From: Pseudorhodoferax sp. Leaf267
GTDB lineage: Bacteria; Pseudomonadota; Gammaproteobacteria; Burkholderiales; Burkholderiaceae_C
DNA length: 64,000 nt
Reading direction: 5' to 3'
Assembly: GCF_001422405.1 (NCBI RefSeq)
Contig: NZ_LMMV01000001.1
Span: forward strand, 745,275 to 809,274
The translations under genes were made by a program, and so were the position numbers. The notes beneath the pieces were generated by a model, which was given only the letters and a program-made list of their open reading frames with translations, searched no databases and had not been told where the DNA came from. Each line of letters opens with the position of its first letter. The first letter of the stretch is position 1. This document shows positions 30,323 to 40,006 of the stretch, in pieces.

Positions 30323-31834
30323 ATGCAGCAGGACATCCTGATCAACTGGTCGCCCCAGGAAACCCGCGTCGCCATCGTCGAGCACGGGGCCGTGCAGGAG
30401 CTGCACGTCGAGCGCTCGCTGGAACGCGGCCTCGTCAGCAACGTCTACCTGGGCAAGGTCGCGCGCGTGCTGCCCGGCATGCAGTCCACCTTCATCGACA
30501 TCGGTCTGGAGCGCGCGGCCTTCCTGCACGTGGCCGACCTGCTGCCCAGCGCCGCCGGCGTGCGTGGCGAGGGCGAGCCGGCGCAGTCTTCACAGCAGCC
30601 GCGCGCGGCGTCCACCGGCCAGGTGCCCATCGAGCGCCAGGTCTTCGAAGGCCAGTCGCTGATGGTGCAGGTCATCAAGGACCCGATCGGCACCAAGGGC
30701 GCTCGCCTGTCCACGCAGATCAGCATCGCCGGGCGCCTGTTGGTGTTTTTGCCGCAGGACGAGCATGTCGGCGTGTCGCAGAAGATCCCGGCCGCGCAGC
30801 GCGACGACCTGCGGCGCCGGCTGCAGGCCCTGGTCGGCGAGCCGGCCACGGGCGGCGGTGGCGGCTTCATCCTGCGCACCAATGGCGAGGACGCCACCGA
30901 CGCCGAGCTGGCCGACGACATCGCCTACCTGCGCAAGGCCTGGGCCCGCATCAAGCTGGCCGCGCAGAAGCAGCCGGCACCCTCGCTGCTGCACCAGGAC
31001 CTGGACCTGCTGCAGCGCGTGCTGCGCGACCTGGTCAACGAAGAGACGCAGACCATCCGCCTGGACTCGCGCGAGCAGTTCGCAAAGCTGGCCGCCTTCG
31101 GCCGCGAGTTCATGCCCGCCGCCGTGCACAAGCTGCAGCACTACAAGGGCGAGCGGCCCATCTTCGACCTGTTCTCCATCGACGACGAGATCGCCAAGGC
31201 GCTGGGCCGGCGCGTGGACCTCAAATCCGGCGGCTACCTGATCGTGGACCAGACCGAGGCGCTGACCACGGTGGACGTGAACACCGGCGGCTACGTGGGT
31301 GCGCGCAACTTCGACGACACCATCTTCAAGACCAATCTGGAGGCGGCCGGTGCCATCGCGCGCCAGCTGCGGCTGCGCAACCTGGGCGGCATCATCATCG
31401 CGGACTTCATCGACATGGCGCCGCAGGAGCACCGCGATGCCGTGCTGGCCGAGTTCCGCAAGCAGCTCGGCCGCGACCGCGTGAAGACCACGGCAGGCGG
31501 CTTCTCGCAGCTGGGCCTGGTGGAGATGACGCGCAAGCGCACGCGTGAGTCGCTGGCGCACATCCTGTGCGAGCCTTGCGAGATCTGCCGCGGCACGGGC
31601 GCCGTGAAGACCGCGCGCAGCGTGACCTACGACATCCTGCGCGAGATCCTGCGCGAGGCCCGCCAGTTCAACCCGCGCGAGTTCCGCGTGATCGCCTCGC
31701 CCAAGGTGGTCGAGCTGTTCCTGGACGAGGAGAGCCAGCACCTGGCCGGGCTGTCGGACTTCATCGGCAAGCCGATCTCGCTGCAGAGTGAGAGTGCGAT
31801 GGGGCCGGAGCAGTACGACATCGTCCTCCTCTGA
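30323..31834 (+). CDS. rng: Ribonuclease G
   Basis: A 503-residue endoribonuclease with an N-terminal S1 domain (GNVYLGKV-like SNVYLGKVARVLPGMQSTFIDIG) and the RNase E/G catalytic core. The core includes TVDVNTGGYVGARN, IIIADFIDMAPQEHR and the zinc-link cysteines in CEPCEICRGTG. The long C-terminal scaffold of RNase E is absent, so this is RNase G, which trims the 16S rRNA 5' end and some mRNAs. An insert rich in Gln, Ser and Ala at about residues 74-95 interrupts the S1 region. It is normally next to maf but lies 11 kb away here. Confidence 0.94.
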   Translation: MQQDILINWSPQETRVAIVEHGAVQELHVERSLERGLVSNVYLGKVARVLPGMQSTFIDIGLERAAFLHVADLLPSAAGVRGEGEPAQSSQQPRAASTGQVPIERQVFEGQSLMVQVIKDPIGTKGARLSTQISIAGRLLVFLPQDEHVGVSQKIPAAQRDDLRRRLQALVGEPATGGGGGFILRTNGEDATDAELADDIAYLRKAWARIKLAAQKQPAPSLLHQDLDLLQRVLRDLVNEETQTIRLDSREQFAKLAAFGREFMPAAVHKLQHYKGERPIFDLFSIDDEIAKALGRRVDLKSGGYLIVDQTEALTTVDVNTGGYVGARNFDDTIFKTNLEAAGAIARQLRLRNLGGIIIADFIDMAPQEHRDAVLAEFRKQLGRDRVKTTAGGFSQLGLVEMTRKRTRESLAHILCEPCEICRGTGAVKTARSVTYDILREILREARQFNPREFRVIASPKVVELFLDEESQHLAGLSDFIGKPISLQSESAMGPEQYDIVLL

Positions 31835-31860
31835 GGGCGACGCCCGCCAGGCGCGCCGGC

Positions 31861-32046
31861 CTACTTCGCCCCTGGTGACCCCGGTGGTGCGGGCGAGGCC
31901 GGCGCCGAGGCCGCCGCCTTCGCGCTGTCGGCAATGCCCGGGCTGCCCGCCGTGGCGCTGCGGTTGTGCAGGCCGCAGCCGGTGCAGGCCAACGCGGCGG
32001 CCAGCCAGAGCAGGGCCCGTGCGCGCTTGAAATGGTGCAGGTTCAT
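31861..32046 (-). CDS. Small lipoprotein
   Basis: The 61-residue protein starts MNLHHFKRARALLWLAAALA and then CTGCGLHNRS, with lipobox Cys at 21 or 24. The rest is Ser/Ala/Pro-rich. It resembles entericidin- or LptM-like small lipoproteins in size and form only. It lies 17 bases after the stop of the large molybdenum enzyme gene on the same strand and may be carried on the same transcript. A weak AAGGGAT lies before the ATG. Confidence 0.6.
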   Translation of the reverse strand: MNLHHFKRARALLWLAAALACTGCGLHNRSATAGSPGIADSAKAAASAPASPAPPGSPGAK

Positions 32047-32063
32047 CGTGATCCCTTTCGGCG

Positions 32064-34406
32064 TTATTGCGCCGTGGCCAGCTGTGAGCCCAGCGGCAGT
32101 TGCCGGATGCGCCGGCCCGTCGCTGCCGCAATGGCATTCATGAGCGCGGGCGCGACCACGGGCACGCCCGGCTCGCCCACGCCGCCCATGGGCACGTCGT
32201 AGGCCGAGGGCATGATGTGCACCACGATCTTCCTGGGTGCAGCGTTCATGCGCGCCACCTCGAACTGGTGGAAGTTGTCCTGCTGCACGCGCCCGTTCTT
32301 GAAGGTGATCTCGCTCATCACGGCCTGGCTGATGCCCATCACGCAGGCGCCCTCGATCTGCGAGCGCACGCGGTCCGGGTTCACCGTGGGGCCGCAGTCC
32401 ACGGCCACGTCGACGCGCGGGATCGTAAGCTCGCCCTTGGCGTCGACGCCGACCTCGACCACAGCAGCCACATAGGTCACGAAGCTGTAGTGCGCCGCCA
32501 GCCCCAGGCCCTGGCCGCCGGGCAGCTTGCGGCCCCACTTGGCCTCCTGCGTCACGCGCTCGATCACGCGGCGCAGCCGGCCGGTGTCGACCGGGTAGCG
32601 CTCGGGCGACTCGCCGTGGTTCCACATGTCGCTGAGTTTGGTCGGGTCGATGCGGCGGTCGGTGCCCAGCATCTCGATCAGGAAGTCGCGGTGGTCCTTG
32701 CCCTGGGCCTGGGCCACCTCGGCCAGGAAGGACTGCGAGGCAAACACATGCTGGATGTTGTTGACCGAGCGCAGCCAGCCGATGCGTGCATGCGCCACCG
32801 CCTCGGCATTCTCGATGCGCACGTTGGGGATGGCATAGGGCAGGCCGACCAGGCCCATGCCCAGCTCGAACGGGGCCAGCGTCTTCGGGTCGGGCGCGAA
32901 GATGGAGACGATGGTCGGCTCGGCCGTGCGGTGCAGCCAGGCCGTGACCTTGCCGCTGGCGTCCAGGCCCGCCTCCAGGTGCTGCGCACACACCGTGTGC
33001 AGGTAGTCGTGGTGCAGGTCGTCCTCGCGGGTCCAGGTCAGCTTGACGGGCTGGCCGCCCATTTCCCTGGAGACCAGCGCCGCCTCGACGATGAAGTCGG
33101 CCTTGGACTTGCGCCCGAAGCCGCCGCCCAGCAGCGTCACGTTCACGGTCACCTTCTCGGCCGGCAGGCCCAGCCGTTTCATCACGCGCTCGCGCGCGGC
33201 CTGCGGTGCCTGGGTGCAGGCCCAGACCTCGCAGGCGCCGTTGACGATGCGCGCCGTGGCGGCCGGGGCCTCCATGGACGCATGGGCCAGGTGCGGCACG
33301 TAGTAGCTGGCCTCGACCTTCTTCGCGGCCTGCGACAGCGCGGCATAGGCGTCACCATCGTTGCGCACCACCTTGGCACCGGTCTTGAGAACGGCCGCCT
33401 CCAGCTCGGCGCGGTAGGCGGCCGAGTCGTAGCGCGCGTGCGGGCCATCGTCCCAGTTGATCTTGAGCAGGCTGCGGCCCTTGATGGCGGCCCAGGTGTC
33501 CTTCCCCACCACGACGATGCCGCCGATGGGCTGGAACTCCGAGGGCGGCGGCGCGCCGTCCAGCGCATAGACCTTGACCACGCCCGGCACCTTGAGCGCC
33601 TCGGTGGCGTCGAAGTCCTTTACCTTGCCGCCCATCACGGGCGGGCGCGCGATCACGGCGTACAGCATGCCGGGCAGGCGCGTGTCGATGCCGTACTGGG
33701 TCGTGCCCGTGGCAATGGCCAGGCCGTCCACCAGCGAGGCGTCTTCCTTGCCGATGTAGCGGAACGCGCTCGGGTCCTTGAGCTTCAGGCTCATCGCGGC
33801 AGGCACCTCGAGCCGAGAAGCGGCCAGCGCCAGCGCGCCGTAGCCCAGCTTGCGGCCACTCGGCGTGTGCACCACCTCGTGGTTGCGCGCGCGCACCGAT
33901 TCGACGGGCACCTTCCAGCGCGCGGCGGCGGCTTGCTCGAGCATGGTGCGGGCACTGGCGCCGCAGCGGCGCATGGGGTCGAACCAATGCCGGATGCTGC
34001 GCGAGCCGTCCGTGTCCTGGTTGCCGTACTTGGCCTCGTCCCCGGGCGCCTGCATGACGCGCACGCGCTTCCAGTCGGCTTCGAGCTCGTCGGCCACGAT
34101 GCGCGGGATGCTGGTGCGCACGCCCTGGCCCATCTCGGAGCGGTTCACCACCACCGTGACGATGCCGTCGGGCGCAATCGAGACGAAGAGCTTGGGACTG
34201 TCGCGCAGGCCCTGTGGCATGGCGTCGCCGCCGTATTTTTTGGGCTCCTGCGCGGCGGCTCCCAGGGGCTGCAGGCCCACGACCAGCACCAGGCCGGTGA
34301 GCGAACCGGCCTTCAGGAAGCTGCGGCGGCTGTTGCCGGCGGTTGAGGCTTGGGCGGGCGTGATGTAGCCGGACAGGGCCTCGAAGGTGTCGAGCGGGGC
34401 GGTCAT
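32064..34406 (-). CDS. Molybdenum hydroxylase large subunit (isoquinoline 1-oxidoreductase beta type)
   Basis: The 780-residue protein has a twin-arginine signal ([20 protein letters not shown] at about residues 25-44), so the enzyme is exported folded. It has the molybdopterin-cytosine-dinucleotide binding architecture of the IorB group: [25 protein letters not shown], and the catalytic glutamate in GGVGEPGVP near the C terminus. It overlaps its [2Fe-2S] subunit gene by ATGA at 34403-34406. Members oxidise N-heterocycles or aldehydes and pass electrons to a cytochrome. No cytochrome is adjacent. Confidence 0.9.
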   Translation of the reverse strand: MTAPLDTFEALSGYITPAQASTAGNSRRSFLKAGSLTGLVLVVGLQPLGAAAQEPKKYGGDAMPQGLRDSPKLFVSIAPDGIVTVVVNRSEMGQGVRTSIPRIVADELEADWKRVRVMQAPGDEAKYGNQDTDGSRSIRHWFDPMRRCGASARTMLEQAAAARWKVPVESVRARNHEVVHTPSGRKLGYGALALAASRLEVPAAMSLKLKDPSAFRYIGKEDASLVDGLAIATGTTQYGIDTRLPGMLYAVIARPPVMGGKVKDFDATEALKVPGVVKVYALDGAPPPSEFQPIGGIVVVGKDTWAAIKGRSLLKINWDDGPHARYDSAAYRAELEAAVLKTGAKVVRNDGDAYAALSQAAKKVEASYYVPHLAHASMEAPAATARIVNGACEVWACTQAPQAARERVMKRLGLPAEKVTVNVTLLGGGFGRKSKADFIVEAALVSREMGGQPVKLTWTREDDLHHDYLHTVCAQHLEAGLDASGKVTAWLHRTAEPTIVSIFAPDPKTLAPFELGMGLVGLPYAIPNVRIENAEAVAHARIGWLRSVNNIQHVFASQSFLAEVAQAQGKDHRDFLIEMLGTDRRIDPTKLSDMWNHGESPERYPVDTGRLRRVIERVTQEAKWGRKLPGGQGLGLAAHYSFVTYVAAVVEVGVDAKGELTIPRVDVAVDCGPTVNPDRVRSQIEGACVMGISQAVMSEITFKNGRVQQDNFHQFEVARMNAAPRKIVVHIMPSAYDVPMGGVGEPGVPVVAPALMNAIAAATGRRIRQLPLGSQLATAQ

Positions 34407-34867
34407 GCTGCGTCCCCCATGCCGGCGGCGCTCTTGATGGCGCTACGGATGCGCGTGTAGGTGCCGCAGCGGCAGATGTTGCCGCTCATGGCGGCGTCGA
34501 TGTCCGCGTCGCTCGGCTTGGGGTTGGTCTGCAGCAGCGCCGTGGCGCTCATGATCTGGCCCGACTGGCAGTAGCCGCATTGCGCGACACCGATCTTCAT
34601 CCACGCGGCCTGGACAGCCTTGCCGGCCCTGCTGGCGCCAACGGCCTCGATGGTGGTGACCTTCTTGCCTGCGGCGGCCGACAGTGGGGTCTGGCAGGCC
34701 CGCACCGGTGCGCCATCGAGGTGCACGGTGCAGGCACCGCACAAGGCCATGCCGCAACCGAACTTCGTACCGGTGAGCCCGAGGTGGTCCCGCAGGACCC
34801 ACAGCAAGGGCGTGTCCTCGGGCGCCGCGACCTGCGTCGCCTTGCCGTTGACGGTCAGAGAGGTCAT
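34403..34867 (-). CDS. [2Fe-2S] subunit of the molybdenum hydroxylase (IorA type)
   Basis: The 154-residue protein carries both iron-sulfur sites of the family. Cys38, Cys43, Cys46 and Cys58 form the plant-ferredoxin-type cluster; Cys97, Cys100, Cys132 and Cys134 form the second. It lacks a signal peptide and is expected to travel with the Tat-exported large subunit. It is the first gene of a two-gene operon with no FAD subunit, as in isoquinoline 1-oxidoreductase. GGAGACC precedes the ATG. Confidence 0.93.
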   Translation of the reverse strand: MTSLTVNGKATQVAAPEDTPLLWVLRDHLGLTGTKFGCGMALCGACTVHLDGAPVRACQTPLSAAAGKKVTTIEAVGASRAGKAVQAAWMKIGVAQCGYCQSGQIMSATALLQTNPKPSDADIDAAMSGNICRCGTYTRIRSAIKSAAGMGDAA

Positions 34868-34950
34868 CGTGGTCTCCTTCTTCGTGGGAAGGCGATCTTA
34901 GACCTCGCATGGCGGCCGTGGGGCCGATCTGCGGCCGTGGCCGCAGGCTG

Positions 34951-35202
34951 TTACTCCTGTCGATCGGTCACCGGCTGGTGGTCCGGCGGCTTGCGCCCGG
35001 TCAGCTGTTGCAGCTCGTCGATGCGCACGGAGGCCTGGGCCTTGGACAGCGAACCGTCGAACGGCTCCTTGGCCTCCTCGCTGAGGGTCGTCAGGTAGGA
35101 GCGCTGGGCCCCCGTCATGGGTTCATCGCCGGTGACCCAGGTCGATGGGTCCTTCTCCATGTTGCCTTCGTCGGCGATGGCTTGTGTCTGCTTGTCGGTC
35201 AT
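34951..35202 (-). CDS. DUF3072 protein
   Basis: The 83-residue protein begins MTDKQTQAIADEGNMEKDPS. It contains the DUF3072 core TWVTGDEPMTGAQRSYLTTL followed by SLSKAQASVRIDELQQLTGR. It is small, soluble and hydrophilic. DUF3072 proteins are common in soil bacteria and have no known role. A start 14 codons upstream is in frame, but AGGAATTC lies just before the chosen ATG. Confidence 0.85.
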   Translation of the reverse strand: MTDKQTQAIADEGNMEKDPSTWVTGDEPMTGAQRSYLTTLSEEAKEPFDGSLSKAQASVRIDELQQLTGRKPPDHQPVTDRQE

Positions 35203-35279
35203 CAGAATTCCTGTGGCGGGTGTTGCCAACGGCCGGTCGGGCAAAGGCCCTCACAGTCGGTGGAAGAGGGTTCTAGCGG

Positions 35280-35405
35280 CTACTTGCGGTCGGGCGCAGC
35301 CGGCGGTTTGGCGCCGAGTTGGGACAGGCCAGGCCACAGGGCAACCTGCGACATCTTTTGTCCCTGCTGAAAGGCCAGCGCGAACCACAGCGAGAAATTC
35401 ATCAT
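35280..35405 (-). CDS. Short hypothetical protein
   Basis: A 41-residue frame starts MMNFSLWFALAFQQGQKMSQ, with AGGAGC nine bases before the first ATG. The N-terminal 20 residues are hydrophobic and could insert in the membrane; the rest is VALWPGLSQLGAKPPAAPDRK-like and basic. No family was recognised. Support is the good ribosome-binding site and its position between two operons on opposite strands. Confidence 0.4.
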   Translation of the reverse strand: MMNFSLWFALAFQQGQKMSQVALWPGLSQLGAKPPAAPDRK

Positions 35406-35632
35406 GGGAAGCTCCTGTTCTCCGAGGAGCACAGCATGCGGCGCGCGGCCGCACCGGGCGCGTAGGCCGCAGCCCGGTCCCCCTGTCGGGCCGCGCAAGT
35501 GCGTCGCCTAGGCCGTGGCCGCTGCGCAGCGCCAGCCTGTCGCGGGTTTCAGACCCGCTGCGACGGCGCGCCGTCCGACACTGGCCCGCACAGGCGCCCT
35601 CGAAGAATGCAGCACACCAAGGAGTAGCCAGC

Positions 35633-36208
35633 ATGCCAGCGAGCCAACCCGGGTCTGCCTCGCAGAGCCCCACACCGTTCCGACCTTCCACGCACAGCAT
35701 CGACATCACGGTGAACGGCGCCGTGCAGCGGCTGCAGGTCGAGGCCTGGGTGACGCTGCTAGACCTGCTGCGCGACAAGCTGCGGCTCACGGGCACCAAG
35801 AAGGGCTGCGACCACGGCCAATGCGGTGCCTGCACCGTGCTCGTGGATGGCGAGCGTGTGCTGTCGTGCCTGTCGCTGGCCGTGATGCGCGACGGCTGCG
35901 AGGTCACGACCGTCGAAGGGCTGGCCGATGGCGACACCCTGCATCCGCTGCAGCGCGCCTTCATCCAGCACGACGCATTGCAATGCGGCTACTGCACGCC
36001 CGGCCAGCTGTGCTCGGCCGTTGGCCTGGTCCGCGAAGGCCAGGCCAGGACGCTGGACGACGTGCGCGAACTTATGAGCGGCAACCTGTGCCGCTGCGGG
36101 GCCTACGTGCAGATCGCGCAGGCGGTGGCCGAGGTCGCGCTGGGCCAGCCGCATGCGCGCGGCGAGCGCGCCCACACAGCAGTCGTCACCGGCACGGTGC
36201 CGGCATGA
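35633..36208 (+). CDS. paoA: [2Fe-2S] subunit of a PaoABC/YagTSR-like aldehyde oxidoreductase
   Basis: The 191-residue protein has clusters at Cys59, Cys64, Cys67, Cys79 and at Cys118, Cys121, Cys153, Cys155. TGTKKGCDHGQCGACTVLV and QCGYCTPGQLCSAV are nearly the same as in E. coli PaoA. It is the first gene of a three-gene operon (AAGGAG before the ATG) and overlaps the FAD subunit by ATGA. Unlike E. coli PaoA it shows no twin-arginine signal; its 20-residue lead is Ser/Pro-rich. The enzyme would then be cytoplasmic. Confidence 0.9.
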   Translation: MPASQPGSASQSPTPFRPSTHSIDITVNGAVQRLQVEAWVTLLDLLRDKLRLTGTKKGCDHGQCGACTVLVDGERVLSCLSLAVMRDGCEVTTVEGLADGDTLHPLQRAFIQHDALQCGYCTPGQLCSAVGLVREGQARTLDDVRELMSGNLCRCGAYVQIAQAVAEVALGQPHARGERAHTAVVTGTVPA

Positions 36209-37251
36209 ACGGCTTCGACTACAGCGTCGCCACCGACGTCGACGCCTTGCTGCAGCAGATGGCAGCACCGGGCGCTGCGGCGGTTGACGCCAGCAAGCTG
36301 ATTGCCGGCGGCACCAACCTGCTCGATCTCATGAAGGAAAACCTGGTGCGCCCGCGCCAGATCGTGGACCTGAACCGGCTGCCGCCGCAGGCCATCGAAC
36401 GGCTGCCGGACGGTGCGTTCCGCCTGGGCGCGCTGGCGCGCAATGCCGCCACCGCTTACCACCCCGAACTGCGCGAACAGCTGCCACTGCTGTCCACGGC
36501 CATCCTGGCTGGCGCGTCGGCGCAGATCCGCAACATGGCCAGCAACGGCGGCAACCTCATGCAGCGCACGCGCTGCCATTACTTCTACGACGCCGGCGTG
36601 CCTTGCAACAAGCGCGCGCCGGGCACGGGGTGCCCCGCCCTCGACGGCCTGGCGCGCCAGCACGCGATCGTCGGCGCCAGCGACCACTGCATCGCCACGC
36701 ACCCATCCGACATGTGCGTGGCGCTGGCGGCGCTGGAGGCCGTGGTGCACGTGCGCTCGGTGCGCGGTGCACGGCAGATTGCGTTTGCCGACTTCCATCG
36801 CCTGCCCGGCGACCAGCCCGAGCTCGACAACACGCTGGCGCCGGACGAACTGATCGAGGCGATCGTCGTGCCGCCGTCGCAGCACTACGCGGCGCACTCG
36901 GCCTATCTCAAGCTGCGCGAGCGGCTGTCGTATGCGTTCGCGCTGGTGTCGGTGGCCGCGGCGCTGGACCTGGACGCGGACGGGCGCATCCGCAGTGCGC
37001 GCATCGCGCTGGGGGGCGTCGCGCACAAGCCCTGGCGCGACCCGTCGGCCGAGGCCTTGCTGGTCGGTGCACCCGCGACGACGGCCAGCTTCGACCGTGC
37101 GGCGGCGCAGCTGCTGCAGGGTGCGCAGGCCCAGGGCGTGGGGCCGGGCAGCAATGCCTTCAAGATTCCGATGGCGCGCCGCGCCGTCGTGCGTGCGCTG
37201 GCAACCGCTGCGCTTGGCACCGTGACCAACACCGGGGACAACCTGCCATGA
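36205..37251 (+). CDS. paoB: FAD-binding subunit of the PaoABC-like enzyme
   Basis: The 348-residue protein has the FAD-binding type 5 motifs AGGTNLLDLMKENL and GASAQIRNMASNGGNLMQRTRC (the key part being QIRNMASNGGNL). It also has the extra cysteine loop CHYFYDAGVPCNKRAPGTGC that holds a [4Fe-4S] cluster in PaoB-type subunits. DHCIATHPSDMCVALAAL follows. It transfers electrons from the [2Fe-2S] subunit to an acceptor. It overlaps its neighbours on both sides by ATGA. Confidence 0.92.
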   Translation: MNGFDYSVATDVDALLQQMAAPGAAAVDASKLIAGGTNLLDLMKENLVRPRQIVDLNRLPPQAIERLPDGAFRLGALARNAATAYHPELREQLPLLSTAILAGASAQIRNMASNGGNLMQRTRCHYFYDAGVPCNKRAPGTGCPALDGLARQHAIVGASDHCIATHPSDMCVALAALEAVVHVRSVRGARQIAFADFHRLPGDQPELDNTLAPDELIEAIVVPPSQHYAAHSAYLKLRERLSYAFALVSVAAALDLDADGRIRSARIALGGVAHKPWRDPSAEALLVGAPATTASFDRAAAQLLQGAQAQGVGPGSNAFKIPMARRAVVRALATAALGTVTNTGDNLP

Positions 37252-39584
37252 ACCGCGACGACATCGATGTGCAACCCGTCGCCGAGCCAGGCACGGGCTA
37301 CGTGCGCAAGGGCGACGCGGTCGCACGCGTCGACGGCCGCGCCAAGGTGACGGGCGGGGCCCGTTACGCCGCTGAACACCTGACGGAGGACATGGCCTTC
37401 GGCGTGGTGGTCAACAGCACCATCGCCAAAGGACGCATCGTCGCCATGCACCTGGACGAGGCACTGGCCGTGCCAGGCGTTGCGCAGATCCTCTCGCACG
37501 CCAACCGGCCCAACACCCGCAAGCTCGACCTGTTCTACAAGGACATGACGGCGCCCGCCGGCTCGCCGTTCAAGCCCTTCCACAGCGACGCCATCTTCTA
37601 CAGCGGACAGCCCGTGGCGCTGGTGCTGGCCGACACCTTCGAGGCGGCGCGCTACGCGGCATCGCTGGTGCGCGTGGACTACGAACAGCAGCCGCACGAG
37701 ACGCATCTGCTGGCCAACCTGGAGCGCGGCTACAAGCCGAGCCGGCTCAAGGCCGGCTTCTCGCCGCCGCCGGCCGCAACCGGCGACGCCGAGGCGGCAT
37801 TCGACGCCGCCCTGGTGAAAGTCGACAGCACCTACTACGCCGGTGTCGAGCACCACAACCCCATGGAGATGCACGCCACCACCGTGCTGCGCGCGCGCGA
37901 CGGCCACCTGACCATCTACGACAAGAGCCAGAGCTCGCAGAACAGCCGCTGGATGGTCTCGCAGGTGTTCGGGCTGTCCAAGGACCAGGTGACGGTGCGC
38001 AACCCCTTCGTCGGCGGCGCGTTCGGCTCGGGCCTGCGGCCGCAGTACAACCTGATCCTCGCAGTGATGGCGGCGCTGCGGCTCGAGCGCTCGGTGCGCG
38101 TGGTGCTCTCGCGCCAGCAGATGTTCACCTTCGGCCACCGGCCCGAGACCTGGCAGCGCGTGCGGCTGGCCGCCGATGCGCAGGGCAGGCTGCAATCCGT
38201 CATGCACGAGGCCATCGCCGAGACCTCGCGGCTCGAAGACTATGTCGAGGTCGTCGTGAACTGGTCGGGCCAGCTCTACAAGTGCGAGAACGTCAAGCTG
38301 GCCTACCAGGTCGTGCAGCTCGACCATTACAGCCCGATCGACATGCGCGCACCCGGCGCCGCGCACGGCGTGCACGCGCTGGAGGTGGCGATGGACGAGC
38401 TGGCCTACGCGCTGCGAATGGACCCGCTCGCGCTGCGCCTTGCAAACTACAGCGAGCGCGACGAAGCGCAGGACCTGCCGTATTCCACCAAGGAGCTGCG
38501 CGCATGCTACGAACAGGGCGCGGCGCGCTTCGGCTGGAGCCAGCGGCCCATGGCGCCGCGCAGCATGCGCGAGGGCAACGAGCTGATCGGCTGGGGGATG
38601 GCCACCGGCCAGTGGGACGCGATGCAGATGTTCGCGCGCGCCAGTGCCGTGCTGCATGCGGACGGGCGGCTGGTGGTCAGCAGCGCGGCCAGTGACATCG
38701 GCACGGGCACCTACACGGTCATGGCGCAGATCGCCGCGCATGCCATGGGCCTGCCGCTGGAGCAGGTGGTGTTCCGCCTGGGTGACTCGACCCTGCCCGT
38801 GGCGCCGATCGAAGGCGGCTCCTCGCACGTGGCCACCGTGGGCTCTGCGGTCGAAGGCGTGTGCGAAAAGCTGCAGCGCACGCTGTTCGGCATGGCGCTG
38901 TCACTGCCCGGCAAGCCCTTTGCCCGCGCGCGCTTCGCCGACATCCGGTTTCGCGACGGCGCGATGTGTTTCGACGGGGCCAGCGGCCCGGTGGCCGTTG
39001 CGCTATCGACCGTGCTCGCGCAGGCCGGGCTCGACCATCTGCAGGAAAAGTACCTGATGCTGCCCAACATCCTCAAGCAGAGGAAGTACGTGCGCGCCAC
39101 GCACTCTGCGGTGTTCTGCGAGGTGCGGGTGGACGAGGACTTCGGCACGGTCCGCGTCACGCGTGTGGTGAGCGCGATCGCTGCGGGCCGCATCATGAAC
39201 CCGCAGTTGGCCCGCAGCCAGATCCTGGGCGGCGTGGTCTGGGGCATCAGCCAGGCGCTGCACGAGGAAACGCATGCCGACCACCGGCTGGGGCGGTTCA
39301 TGAACCACAGCTTTGCCGAGTACCACGTGGCAGCGAACGCCGACATCCACGACATCGATGTGATCTTCGTGAACGAAGACGACCGCATCGTGAGCCGGCT
39401 GGGCGCCAAGGGCGTGGGCGAGATCGGCCTGGTGGGCGTCGCCGCCGCCGTGGCCAACGCCATCTTTCACGCAACCGGGCGCCGCGTGCGGTCCACGCCA
39501 ATGACGCCGGACAAGGTCATGGCGCCGTCGCAAGAGTGGGCGGCAGGGGACAGCGGCATCGGCATCGGGGCAGTGCAGACGTGA
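37248..39584 (+). CDS. paoC: Molybdenum-binding subunit of the PaoABC-like aldehyde oxidoreductase
   Basis: The 778-residue catalytic subunit begins with VDGRAKVTGGARYAAEH. It contains the molybdopterin-binding NPFVGGAFGSGLRPQ, the HNPMEMHAT substrate-channel segment, the ASDIGTGTYTVMAQIAA glutamine-loop region and the catalytic Glu in KGVGEIGLVG near residue 725. Family members of this type oxidise aromatic aldehydes to acids. Length and motifs are complete. No dedicated XdhC/PaoD maturation factor is found in the window, so it must be supplied from elsewhere. Confidence 0.92.
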   Translation: MNRDDIDVQPVAEPGTGYVRKGDAVARVDGRAKVTGGARYAAEHLTEDMAFGVVVNSTIAKGRIVAMHLDEALAVPGVAQILSHANRPNTRKLDLFYKDMTAPAGSPFKPFHSDAIFYSGQPVALVLADTFEAARYAASLVRVDYEQQPHETHLLANLERGYKPSRLKAGFSPPPAATGDAEAAFDAALVKVDSTYYAGVEHHNPMEMHATTVLRARDGHLTIYDKSQSSQNSRWMVSQVFGLSKDQVTVRNPFVGGAFGSGLRPQYNLILAVMAALRLERSVRVVLSRQQMFTFGHRPETWQRVRLAADAQGRLQSVMHEAIAETSRLEDYVEVVVNWSGQLYKCENVKLAYQVVQLDHYSPIDMRAPGAAHGVHALEVAMDELAYALRMDPLALRLANYSERDEAQDLPYSTKELRACYEQGAARFGWSQRPMAPRSMREGNELIGWGMATGQWDAMQMFARASAVLHADGRLVVSSAASDIGTGTYTVMAQIAAHAMGLPLEQVVFRLGDSTLPVAPIEGGSSHVATVGSAVEGVCEKLQRTLFGMALSLPGKPFARARFADIRFRDGAMCFDGASGPVAVALSTVLAQAGLDHLQEKYLMLPNILKQRKYVRATHSAVFCEVRVDEDFGTVRVTRVVSAIAAGRIMNPQLARSQILGGVVWGISQALHEETHADHRLGRFMNHSFAEYHVAANADIHDIDVIFVNEDDRIVSRLGAKGVGEIGLVGVAAAVANAIFHATGRRVRSTPMTPDKVMAPSQEWAAGDSGIGIGAVQT

Positions 39585-39687
39585 GGAGCGATGCGTCCGG
39601 GCTGACACGTACGGCGCCGGAACGTGCAAGCGATCCCGCGCCCGGACAGGCGGGGATCGCAACGGGGCCTGCTGCAGCTTTAGAAGT

Positions 39688-39912
39688 TCACCGCGACCAT
39701 TCGCGCTTGGGCCGCTGTTGGACCTGGACATCGACGGCACGTTGCACCACGGGCCGGCCGTTCTCGTCGGTGTCGACCATGTCCTCCAGGCCGATGTCCT
39801 TGACTTCGCCGCCCGTCTCCTTCTCCAGATCGCCGAGCACGGCGCCGATCTTCTTCTCGGCCCGGTCCACCGCGGGAGTATCGGGGCTGGCGCCCCCTGG
39901 TCTTGTGAGCAT
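39688..39912 (-). CDS. Small hypothetical protein
   Basis: A 74-residue acidic frame starts MLTRPGGASPDTPAVDRAEK. It includes IGAVLGDLEKETGGEVKDI and LEDMVDTDENGRPVVQRAVD, and ends with a basic RPKREWSR tag. A longer start 21 codons upstream (39975) is also in frame. No family was recognised. It lies between the paoC end and the hemerythrin gene. Codon use looks like its neighbours. Confidence 0.5.
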   Translation of the reverse strand: MLTRPGGASPDTPAVDRAEKKIGAVLGDLEKETGGEVKDIGLEDMVDTDENGRPVVQRAVDVQVQQRPKREWSR

Positions 39913-40006
39913 GTTGAAGCCCTGTGTTGTGATGGCCCCATCGTGACGCTTGCGCGGCAGCGCCGTGTCATCCACGGGCCAGCCTTGGCGTAGTCCGCCT
40001 GGCGCG

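Noticed and set aside
30252-30341. Short frame starting MTTTRPQPLPRHRAILSMPQ with a good ribosome-binding site before rng
   Set aside because: It overlaps rng in another frame and has no family. It may be a leader peptide or a relic, but support is too weak for a gene call.
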